Assembly (NCBI GenBank): GCA_021800805.1
Contig: JAJYYR010000041.1
Coordinates: 1 to 6,658, forward strand
Direction of reading: 5' to 3'
Source: a bacterium
GTDB taxonomy: Bacteria; SZUA-79; Acidulodesulfobacterales; Acidulodesulfobacteraceae
Length of the DNA stretch: 6,658 bases
Shown: one piece after another, positions 1 to 5,185 of the stretch
Layout: each line of letters begins with the position of its first letter
How positions within the stretch are numbered: position 1 is the first letter of the stretch
The notes under the pieces: model-generated
What the model was told of the DNA's origin: nothing
Database searches by the model: none
What the model saw: the letters and a program-made list of their open reading frames with translations, nothing else
Translations under genes and position numbers: made by a program

Positions 1-405
1 GGTTCGGCTATGCCTTTAGTATGGGCGCACGCCGAATATTTAAAACTTATCCGTTCTATTACCGAAGAAAGAGTATTTGACATGCCTCCGCAGACCGTTT
101 TGCGCTATCTTAAGAACGGATTAACGTCTAATATTATGCAATGGCGCTTTAATCATAAACTGCATAAAATACCTGCCGGAAAAAAATTGCGCATTGAAAC
201 TCTTTCCCATGCTTTAGTTCACTGGACAAGCGACGGATGGCGCACGGTTAACGATGCAGAGGTAAAAGATTCCGGGCTTGGAGTTTTCTATGCTGATTTG
301 CCGACGGAAAATTTAGCGGAAAACGATGAAATTGTTTTTACATTTTACTGGACAGATGCAGAAAAGTGGGAGAATAAGGATTTTTATGTTAAAATTAATG
401 ATTAA
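1..405 (+). CDS. C-terminal part of a GH15-family glucoamylase (partial, start outside window)
   Basis: The reading frame is open from base 1, so this is the 3' end of a longer gene. The visible 134 residues begin GSAMPLVWAHAEY, which matches the end of the catalytic (alpha/alpha)6 barrel of bacterial glycoside hydrolase family 15 enzymes (glucan 1,4-alpha-glucosidase or dextranase-like). The following stretch (WRFNHK..., then HALVHWTSDGW, DLPTE and FTFYW) resembles the beta-rich C-terminal tail that these bacterial enzymes carry after the barrel. Such enzymes release glucose from the non-reducing ends of alpha-glucans and in bacteria usually act on glycogen or maltodextrins. The catalytic acids should lie upstream and cannot be checked here. 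It converges on the DsrE-like gene and ends about 45 bases before the shared terminator. Family assignment is from recognised sequence patterns; the exact substrate is unknown. Confidence 0.85.
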   Translation, partial: GSAMPLVWAHAEYLKLIRSITEERVFDMPPQTVLRYLKNGLTSNIMQWRFNHKLHKIPAGKKLRIETLSHALVHWTSDGWRTVNDAEVKDSGLGVFYADLPTENLAENDEIVFTFYWTDAEKWENKDFYVKIND

Positions 406-449
406 AATAAAGAAAAATAAGAGCTTTATAAAAAAAGGCGTTATAGAGA

Positions 450-502
450 AAAAAGTCAGATTTTTGTTCAGCATTTATGCGTAAAATAAAATCTGACTTT
501 TT
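450..502. terminator. Bidirectional rho-independent terminator between convergent genes
   Basis: A perfect 15-bp inverted repeat, AAAAAGTCAGATTTT (450-464) and its complement (488-502), is separated by 23 bases. The core GTCAGA/TCTGAC is flanked by A runs on the left and T runs on the right, so each strand's transcript would give a stem followed by a U tract. The loop contains a small nested dyad (GCA-TTTA-TGC, 471-480). It lies between the stop of the glucoamylase (405) and the stop of the minus-strand DsrE-like gene (524), so it can serve both. Confidence 0.85.
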
Positions 503-523
503 CATAAGCAGAGTTAAGTTGGG

Positions 524-934
524 TTAATATTGCATAAATATCGTGGCTTTTTCGGCTTTCTCCGTGAGAAACCAAGTCGCACCTACTATTCCATCTGCTT
601 CAGGAATTAAATCTTTTTGTTCTACTTCAAAAATTGCAGCTGCTAACGAACAGCCGTAAAAATGTACTTTACCTGTGGCTTTTAATGCTTTGACTATTTC
701 ATATAAATCGGTAGGAAGTCCTGCTTTAGTCAAATTTTCCTGAATTTTTTGAAGCGATGCATCTTGATGGTCTAATTTAATTTTTACACCTTCTTTTGAA
801 ATAAGTTTGACTGCCCAGTTTACGCATAGAATATCAACTTCGTCGTAAACAGCCGTGCCAAGATATGCAAAAGCTAAACCCGTTAAAATTAAATCATAAG
901 CGTCTTTTTGGATGATAATGGCCATGCTTTTCAT
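524..934 (-). CDS. DsrE/DsrF-like family small protein
   Basis: This 136-residue protein has the size and layout of the DsrE/DsrF-like sulfur-carrier fold: an N-terminal strand (AIIIQK), a long helix and strand ending in DILCVNWAVKL, and a C-terminal segment with a single cysteine in the motif FYGCSLAAA (Cys95), followed by L-I-P-E-A-D-G-I-V-G-A. The cysteine after a strand near residue 95 matches the position where DsrE relatives hold a reactive thiol. Cys37 is the only other cysteine. Members take part in sulfur trafficking (DsrEFH, TusBCD) or have unknown roles. With no dsrF or dsrH partners here, this is probably a stand-alone DsrE-like protein, not part of a dissimilatory sulfur oxidation complex. 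The start at 934 is fixed by an AGGAGG seven bases upstream. It lies 83 bases downstream of the TetR gene on the same strand and has a TetR-type palindrome in its upstream region, so it is probably the repressor's target. The cargo is unknown. Confidence 0.75.
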   Translation of the reverse strand: MKSMAIIIQKDAYDLILTGLAFAYLGTAVYDEVDILCVNWAVKLISKEGVKIKLDHQDASLQKIQENLTKAGLPTDLYEIVKALKATGKVHFYGCSLAAAIFEVEQKDLIPEADGIVGATWFLTEKAEKATIFMQY

Positions 935-941
935 TGTAAAG

Positions 942-947
942 CCTCCT
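942..947 (-). promoter_or_regulatory. Strong ribosome binding site of the DsrE-like gene
   Basis: On the minus strand this reads AGGAGG, seven bases before the ATG at 934-932. It selects this ATG over the in-frame ATG three codons later (MKSM) and suggests high translation. The TetR gene upstream lacks any comparable site. Confidence 0.85.
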
Positions 948-963
948 TTTATATATTGTTAAT

Positions 964-992
964 TTTATAAATACCGAACATTCGGTATTTAA
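964..992 (-). promoter_or_regulatory. Possible promoter of the DsrE-like gene overlapping the operator
   Basis: On the minus strand a TATAAA (964-969) could be a -10 box. Seventeen bases upstream is a poor -35, TTAAAT (987-992). The spacer between them is almost exactly the palindromic operator at 968-991, an arrangement in which a bound TetR dimer would block RNA polymerase. The -35 is weak, so this is tentative. The gene could also be read from the tetR promoter, since no terminator is seen between the two genes. Confidence 0.4.
968..991. promoter_or_regulatory. TetR-type operator A, upstream of the DsrE-like gene
   Basis: This is a perfect dyad with 11-base arms around a central CA; its core is ATACCGAACATTCGGTAT (971-988). 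The length and symmetry fit binding by a TetR-family dimer. It ends 34 bases before the DsrE-like start codon, in the 83-base gap after the tetR stop. A close copy of the 18-base core, differing at one position, lies in front of tetR itself, which points to the neighbouring TetR as the binder. Confidence 0.8.
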
Positions 993-1017
993 TTTGTATT
1001 AAATAAAACATTCCGAA

Positions 1018-1608
1018 TTATGGTTTAAGCGTCTTCCAAACCGCTTCAAATATTTCTTCTTTATATACGTCTAAATCCTTTTTAATAACATCATCCCATT
1101 TAATCTGAATAATTCTTACCGGTATTCCGGTTAGGCAAACAGTAGCGACATAGCTGTCCATTTTTTTAATATTACCTTTTTGCATTTCTTTTTTTAAATA
1201 CTTTCTCAGTATTTCGAAAGGGCCGGACGAACAAATAGGTTTGCCGCCTTTTATAATTTCTTTATGTTTAATATTTAGAGCGTATTCAAGTATTATTTTA
1301 TCTTCTTCGGCAATTTTAATAAGATTGAATACCAATTCTTTTATTTTATGTTTTGTCTCTTTTTTTGAATTTAAGGTTTCTTCAAATAATTTACTTAAAA
1401 ATAAAACCATATCATCAAATAGTTTAACGGCTATTTCTTCTTTACTGTTGAAATGATGATATATAGCCCCGGTGCTGATGCCGCATTCTGCTGCTATATC
1501 CCTCAAAGAAGTATTATGGTAACCTTTTATTACAAAAAGTTCCATCGATTTTTTAAAAATAAGTTTCTGCGTTAAAAGCGACCTTTCATCATTAGTTTTC
1601 ATAGTCAT
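1018..1608 (-). CDS. TetR/AcrR-family transcriptional repressor
   Basis: This 196-residue protein has a clear TetR-type N-terminal DNA-binding domain. Helix 1 is around residues 11-28 (LLTQKLIFKKSMELFVIKGY), followed by the helix-turn-helix TSLRDIAAECGISTGAIYHHF at about 33-53 and the typical FNSKEEI continuation. The rest (about 60-196) is the helical ligand-binding and dimerisation domain, which is too variable to name a ligand; it has cysteines at 126 and 158. The length is normal for the family. A consensus promoter (1644-1673) and a palindromic operator (1614-1637) lie directly upstream, so autorepression is likely. A second operator precedes the downstream DsrE-like gene. The start at 1608 is uncertain because no Shine-Dalgarno is visible; an in-frame ATG two codons later (MTMK) is equally possible. 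Nothing shows that it controls the efflux genes on the other side. Confidence 0.93.
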   Translation of the reverse strand: MTMKTNDERSLLTQKLIFKKSMELFVIKGYHNTSLRDIAAECGISTGAIYHHFNSKEEIAVKLFDDMVLFLSKLFEETLNSKKETKHKIKELVFNLIKIAEEDKIILEYALNIKHKEIIKGGKPICSSGPFEILRKYLKKEMQKGNIKKMDSYVATVCLTGIPVRIIQIKWDDVIKKDLDVYKEEIFEAVWKTLKP

Positions 1609-1613
1609 ATAAA

Positions 1614-1637
1614 AATATAACGAACATTCGGTATGTT
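1614..1637. promoter_or_regulatory. TetR-type operator B, upstream of tetR
   Basis: The core ATAACGAACATTCGGTAT (1617-1634) is an imperfect dyad around a central CA, with mismatches at one core pair (1620/1631) and one outer pair. It repeats the operator A core at 17 of 18 bases and in the same orientation. It lies directly downstream of the tetR -10 box, over the predicted transcription start and 5' leader, and ends six bases before the ATG. A repressor bound here would block initiation, which supports autoregulation. Confidence 0.8.
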
Positions 1638-1643
1638 AAAATA

Positions 1644-1673
1644 ATTATATAATATAATTATTTATATTGTCAA
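1644..1673 (-). promoter_or_regulatory. Consensus sigma-70 promoter of tetR
   Basis: On the minus strand TTGACA (1668-1673) and TATAAT (1644-1649) are separated by 18 bases. Both hexamers match the consensus exactly. The predicted start is near 1637, giving a leader of roughly 29 bases that contains operator B. The contrast between a strong promoter and no visible ribosome binding site fits a repressor that is tightly self-controlled. Confidence 0.75.
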
Positions 1674-1841
1674 TCTATTTAATCAACATCTATTTAACGA
1701 GCAGAAAGCAATCCATATATAATTTAATTTATCTGATTTTTTCATAAAAATTTTAATTATTAATAAGCTTATTTTTAATCTATTTAGGAAATATTTTGGA
1801 GAAAAGACAAGTGCATATATTTAGCAGGATTAAGATAAAAT
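1674..1841. other. AT-rich divergent intergenic region
   Basis: This stretch lies between the tetR promoter and the promoter of the 135-aa gene and shows no coding potential that I can support. It holds a 12-base palindrome, AATAAGCTTATT (1762-1773), and ATCTATTTA at 1688-1696 and 1778-1786, with a third copy straddling its left edge (1673-1681). At this base composition such short repeats may be chance. No RNA gene is recognised. Confidence 0.4.
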
Positions 1842-1871
1842 TTGCAATTATGCAAAATAAAATGATATTAT
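1841..1871 (+). promoter_or_regulatory. Candidate promoter of the 135-aa gene with a dyad over the -35 box
   Basis: TTGCAA (1842-1847) and TATTAT (1866-1871) are 18 bases apart, and TG at 1863-1864 makes the -10 box an extended one. The -35 box lies inside an inverted repeat, TTTGCA-ATTA-TGCAAA (1841-1856), a possible operator. The predicted start would give a leader of about 20 bases before the ATG at 1900. AT richness makes chance matches common here, so confidence is moderate. Confidence 0.5.
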
Positions 1872-1899
1872 ATATTTTATAAAAAAAGAAAAGTCTCAT

Positions 1900-2307
1900 A
1901 TGTATAAAAAATATAAAATTTTTTTGTTTCTTCCTCTTGCGACCATCGCCCTATGTTATCTGATAGGAGCTACGGATATAAGCTATATGCTTAACGTTCC
2001 GATGATTATGTCATCAGTGCGGGTTGGAATGTCTATGAATATGGAACAGACGGAGGGGAAAATTGTGCAAGGGGTAAAAAAATCATCTCCGCTTATTTTT
2101 TTAAAAACCGTTTCGCCAAATTCCAATAAGTTAAATCTCCAGTCTTGCGTAACCTGCATAGAATGCCAGAATTTACCCGCCGCCTATCGTCGGATCATGT
2201 TTTATTATGGCGGTATTATTAAAACAGTTTCGCCTAAAAGACGATTTTATATTAAATATTTTTCTTCCAATATACCTCATCCTCCTCGAAATATTTCTGC
2301 AGTTTAA
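1900..2307 (+). CDS. Hypothetical 135-aa membrane-anchored or secreted protein with MxMxM and CxxCxxC motifs
   Basis: I do not recognise this protein. It opens with a basic stretch (MYKKYK) and a hydrophobic segment at about residues 7-23, so it is probably exported or anchored in the inner membrane. Cys19 is inside that segment. Residues 44-48 read MSMNM, and there are further methionines at 30, 35 and 37. A CxxCxxC motif at Cys83, 86 and 89 is flanked by two copies of KTVSP (69-73 and 108-112). The C-terminus is basic and aromatic (KRRFYIKYF) and ends with PHPPRN. Thioether and thiol clusters of this kind suit Cu(I) or Ag(I) binding, and it lies just upstream of cusCBA on the same strand. 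A periplasmic metal-binding accessory protein is therefore a reasonable inference, not a demonstrated function. The start lacks a good ribosome binding site (only a weak GAAAAG). It might be a false ORF, but length, composition and a plausible promoter favour a gene. Confidence 0.6.
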   Translation: MYKKYKIFLFLPLATIALCYLIGATDISYMLNVPMIMSSVRVGMSMNMEQTEGKIVQGVKKSSPLIFLKTVSPNSNKLNLQSCVTCIECQNLPAAYRRIMFYYGGIIKTVSPKRRFYIKYFSSNIPHPPRNISAV

Positions 2308-2321
2308 ATTATATTAGATTA

Positions 2322-2354
2322 AGCTCCAATTTTTTAAAAAAATTTGACGGAGCT
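2322..2354 (+). terminator. Hairpin after the 135-aa gene, possible weak terminator or attenuator
   Basis: AGCTCC (2322-2327) and GGAGCT (2349-2354) form a 6-bp stem. Inside it an AATTTTTT run faces AAAAAATT, with an unpaired TGAC on the right side. It begins 15 bases after the stop at 2307. No U tract directly follows the right arm (the next T run starts at about 2374), so as an intrinsic terminator it is weak. It may reduce read-through into the efflux operon. Confidence 0.4.
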
Positions 2355-2392
2355 AATTCCTGAACCGCGTATTATTTTTTTAAAATATAAGT

Positions 2393-2422
2393 TTATTAAT
2401 TAGAAGGATTTTTCCTTATAAT
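2393..2422 (+). promoter_or_regulatory. Candidate promoter of the efflux operon with a dyad in the spacer
   Basis: A perfect TATAAT -10 box (2417-2422) follows the inverted repeat AAGGA-TTTT-TCCTT (2404-2417), which sits between it and a poor -35 (TTATTA, 2393-2398, spacing 18). A weak -35 with a dyad in the spacer resembles promoters activated by MerR-type metal sensors such as CueR. The dyad is not a clear match to a CueR box, however, and no such regulator is encoded in the window. The predicted leader to the ATG at 2487 is about 58 bases. Confidence 0.45.
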
Positions 2423-2472
2423 TTTATGCGGCTGTTTATCTGATTATTTAATTTTTATTTTAATTATAATTA

Positions 2473-2477
2473 TGAGG
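2473..2477 (+). promoter_or_regulatory. Ribosome binding site deciding the cusC-like start
   Basis: TGAGG lies nine bases before the ATG at 2487. The longer in-frame start at 2472 overlaps this motif and has only A/T bases in front of it. The 2487 start also gives a standard signal peptide beginning MKKT, so it is preferred. Confidence 0.6.
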
Positions 2478-2486
2478 CTATTGCAA

Positions 2487-3794
2487 ATGAAAAAAACTTT
2501 TACAGTTTTAACCGTTTTAACGGCTTTTACCGTCTCGTTTTTTATCGTTATAAATCCTGTTAATAAATCTTACGGATATAATCTTAAAAAGTATAGAGGG
2601 AAAAAGACAAATATTTTACCGCTGAGCATTCTAATAAAAAATGCCTTAAGAAATCCAGATATAACTTCATCCATTCTGAAGACCGAAGGGCGAAAAGAAA
2701 AAATTGCTATTACAAAAGCCCTTCCGGAGCCGGTGGCAGGTATAGGGCTTACCGATGCAAACGGGTTTAATAATCCCGGAATCGGGGTAAATTCGATGAG
2801 CGATATAGGTTTAAGCATAAGCCAGAAGATACCGTTTCCCTCAAAGCTCGAAACTAAAAGCAAAATAAATAAGTATTCCTATATGTCCTCAAAAGCAAAA
2901 ACAATGGCTTTGCAAATAGATACCGCTTATTTGGTCAAGGAAAGCTATTATAATCTTGCCTTGTTAGAAAAACAGATTGCCGTAGTGAAATATAACAGAC
3001 TGCTTTTAAGTATAATCATTAAAGATATTTCCCAAAAATACGGCACGGGAACCGTTTCCGCTCCGGCTTATATCAGAACTATGCTGGAAGATGCAGGGTT
3101 GAAATCGGAATTGTTTTCTCTTAATAAAGCTAAAGCCAAATTAGTTTATTTATTGGGCGAACTCACGGGACTGAAGTCTTCCTATATTAAATTACGCAGA
3201 GCGGTCCTGCCGAAGATTAAAGAGGCAGGAAAGGAGGCGGAAACAAAAAAAGATATAAAAACGGCATATAAATATAATCCTGAATTAAAATCGTTAAAAT
3301 ATCTCGCCAAAAAATCCGATTACGAAACCGCTTATGCAAAAGAATCGTATCTCCCGGATTTTTACCTCAAAGCGGGTTACGGAGACAGATATTCCATGGT
3401 TCCCGTTTTATCGGCTTCTATCGGGTTATCCCTGCCCTTATATTTTAATTCATATCAGAAACCTTTGATAAATAAAGCCGAAAAGGACAGGCTTTCGTCT
3501 ATTTACGCTCTTAGCTGGGAAAAATTGCAAATTATAAAAAGCATTAGCGTTTATGCGAAAGCTCTGCGTTTAAACAAAAACAATTATAGATTATACAAAA
3601 GCCTCTATATTCCAGAAGCAAAACTTCTTTTTAAAGCCGAAATATCATCTTTTGGAACAGGGAGATCGTCCGCATTTTCCCTCTTAGACAGTTTCAGGAA
3701 GTTAATAGATTCGGAGTTTAAAAGAGATATATATAACGCAAAATATTATATAGATAAATCCCGCCTCGAACAGATTATGGGGAAAATAAGATAA
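2487..3794 (+). CDS. cusC: Outer membrane efflux protein of the TolC/CusC (OEP) family
   Basis: From the ATG at 2487 this is 435 residues, a normal length for an outer-membrane factor. A signal peptide (KK followed by a hydrophobic run at about 5-23, likely cleaved near residue 30) directs export. The body shows the two OEP repeats. The first includes GLSISQKIPFPSKLETK at about 108-124 and a long helix to about 225. The second starts at YNPELKSLKYLAKKSDYETAYAKESYLPD (about 263-291) and is followed by the strand-rich GIGLSLPLYFN-like segment (SIGLSLPLYFN, 311-321) and another long helical pair. It would form the trimeric outer-membrane and periplasmic tunnel. There is no cysteine at the signal cleavage site, so unlike E. 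coli CusC it is not a lipoprotein. It is the first gene of a cusCBA-type order, with 37 bases to the adaptor gene. The gene name rests on context; the family call is firm. Confidence 0.85.
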   Translation: MKKTFTVLTVLTAFTVSFFIVINPVNKSYGYNLKKYRGKKTNILPLSILIKNALRNPDITSSILKTEGRKEKIAITKALPEPVAGIGLTDANGFNNPGIGVNSMSDIGLSISQKIPFPSKLETKSKINKYSYMSSKAKTMALQIDTAYLVKESYYNLALLEKQIAVVKYNRLLLSIIIKDISQKYGTGTVSAPAYIRTMLEDAGLKSELFSLNKAKAKLVYLLGELTGLKSSYIKLRRAVLPKIKEAGKEAETKKDIKTAYKYNPELKSLKYLAKKSDYETAYAKESYLPDFYLKAGYGDRYSMVPVLSASIGLSLPLYFNSYQKPLINKAEKDRLSSIYALSWEKLQIIKSISVYAKALRLNKNNYRLYKSLYIPEAKLLFKAEISSFGTGRSSAFSLLDSFRKLIDSEFKRDIYNAKYYIDKSRLEQIMGKIR

Positions 3795-3831
3795 AAATTA
3801 AAGAAATTAAGAAAATTAAGGAGTTAATTAA

Positions 3832-5145
3832 ATGAAAATTTTAAAAAACGCTAAAAATATATCGATATTTTTATCCGCTTTCGTTCTCGGCGGCATTGTT
3901 ACGGTTATATTTTTAAAAAATACCGGCATATTTACCGGAAGGAAGCAGATTTCTGCCGAAAAGGGCACAGTCTCAAAACCAAAACCAAAGATGAAAATGG
4001 GTAAGGGCGGCGTAATGGTAAGCACGATTCAAAGACAGCTTTACGGCATAAAAGTCGGAAAAGCAAAATTAATGAAATTGACAAGAAAAATTAAAACTAT
4101 AGGCGAGGTTGCTTACAGCGTTCCTTTAGAAAAAACCGTAACATTAAAATACAGCGGTTATATCAAAAACCTTTTTATAAATAAACCCGGTATGAGTGTT
4201 TATAAAGGGGAGCCCCTTTTTACAGTTTATAGCCCGGAGTTAGTCAACAGCGAAAAGGATTTCATGCTTGCTTATAAAAATTATATAAAATTAAAAAAAT
4301 CCGGTTTTAATTTCGGAATAAAAGAGGCTAAAGCCTTTTTAAACTCATCCATCTTCAGGCTAAAACAGTTCGGCATAACAAACAGCCAATTGAACATGCT
4401 AAAAATGGGAATGCTTATCTTAACTAACACGACGGTTCATTCGCCGGTAAACGGCGTCTTCCTGAAAAAATCTATTTTTTCAGGAAGTTATTTTAATGCA
4501 GGACAGCCGCTTTATAAACTGGCAGGACTGAGCCGCGTATGGATGAACATATGGGTCTATGAAAAGGATATGCCTTTCGTAAAAACGGGGGAAACGGTAA
4601 GTGTGAGATTTAACGCTTATCCCGGGCGGGTATTTTACGGCAGGGTTTCGTTTATTTACCCTTATCTTGCCGGCAAAAAAAGGGTTGACGAGGTCAGGCT
4701 CGTTTTTAACAATTCAAAAGGCGAAATAAAACCCGGTATGTACGGAAATGCGGAAATTGCGGTTAAAAGTAAAAAGACCCTTGCGGTTCCTACGTCCGCC
4801 GTTCTTATTACGGGGGCAAAACCGCTGGTTTTCGTTTATAAAGGAAAGGGATATTTTATGCCGGAATATGTCGTTATAGGAACAAGATACGGCGATTATT
4901 ATCCGGTAATATCCGGCTTAAAAAACGGCGAGAGAATCGTCGTATCGGGAACCTTCCTTATGTCGAGCGACTCCAATCTGTCGCAGACTGTCGGCTCTAT
5001 GGCGGGAATGCCCGGAATGTCTGGAATGTCAAACAATTCAAATTTATCGCAAAAGACTTCTTTTAAAGCAGGAACGCAGGCAATATCAAACAACAGGGGG
5101 CGGCCAAAAAAGACTTCTTCTATGACCGGTATGCCCGGAATGTGA
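3832..5145 (+). CDS. cusB: CusB-type periplasmic adaptor (membrane fusion protein) with a methionine-rich C-terminal tail
   Basis: This 437-residue protein links the pump to the outer-membrane tunnel. Residues 10-28 are a hydrophobic N-terminal anchor or signal. Residues 54-62 hold MKM and a further Met, which recalls the methionine cluster that binds Cu(I)/Ag(I) at the N-terminus of E. coli CusB. The barrel-sandwich half motif GYIKNLFINKPGMSVYKGEPLFTVYSPELVNSEKDFMLA (109-147) is typical of CusB/CzcB adaptors, and its partner is TVHSPVNGVFLKKSIFSG (201-218). The beta-barrel and membrane-proximal domains follow (VWMNIWVYEKD, then VPTSAVLITG and the NGERIVVSGTFLM end). The tail after about 378 is unusual: SMAGMPGMSGM and a terminal SMTGMPGM, probably extra metal ligands. 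The N-terminal CPMHP heavy-metal domain found in many relatives is absent. AAGGAG eight bases before the ATG (3818-3823) supports the start. It belongs to the same operon as cusC and cusA. Confidence 0.92.
   Translation: MKILKNAKNISIFLSAFVLGGIVTVIFLKNTGIFTGRKQISAEKGTVSKPKPKMKMGKGGVMVSTIQRQLYGIKVGKAKLMKLTRKIKTIGEVAYSVPLEKTVTLKYSGYIKNLFINKPGMSVYKGEPLFTVYSPELVNSEKDFMLAYKNYIKLKKSGFNFGIKEAKAFLNSSIFRLKQFGITNSQLNMLKMGMLILTNTTVHSPVNGVFLKKSIFSGSYFNAGQPLYKLAGLSRVWMNIWVYEKDMPFVKTGETVSVRFNAYPGRVFYGRVSFIYPYLAGKKRVDEVRLVFNNSKGEIKPGMYGNAEIAVKSKKTLAVPTSAVLITGAKPLVFVYKGKGYFMPEYVVIGTRYGDYYPVISGLKNGERIVVSGTFLMSSDSNLSQTVGSMAGMPGMSGMSNNSNLSQKTSFKAGTQAISNNRGRPKKTSSMTGMPGM
4972..5142 (+). repeat. Degenerate internal duplication encoding the Met-rich tail of CusB
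   Basis: The tail encodes two copies of a SNLSQ block (4972-4986 and 5038-5052) and two copies of a block reading SM-A/T-GMPGM (4996-5019 and 5119-5142). An AAAGACTTCTT string also occurs twice (about 5052 and 5109). The pattern SNLSQ...SMxGMPGM, SNLSQ...SMxGMPGM suggests the tail grew by a partial tandem duplication and then diverged. Confidence 0.65.
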
Positions 5146-5185
5146 AAATAAATTTCTTTTGCAAAATTAAAAAGGGAAAATACCT

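Noticed and set aside
1241..1456. Plus-strand open frame of 71 codons inside the tetR gene
   Set aside because: It lies entirely within the clearly coding TetR gene on the other strand and has a low-complexity Ser/Leu/Ile composition typical of an antisense shadow.
1762..1773. Palindrome AATAAGCTTATT as a further operator or terminator
   Set aside because: It is a single copy, has no loop or U tract, and is not tied to a promoter box. It carries too little information in this base composition.
1728..2445. An 11-base string TTTATCTGATT shared by the two intergenic regions (1728-1738 and 2435-2445)
   Set aside because: It is not palindromic, sits at different distances from the genes and is short for such AT-rich DNA. 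I treat it as chance.
1841..2486. Possible control of the efflux genes by the neighbouring TetR
   Set aside because: No copy of the CGAACATTCG operator core was seen upstream of the 135-aa gene or cusC. Both known sites serve the minus-strand genes.
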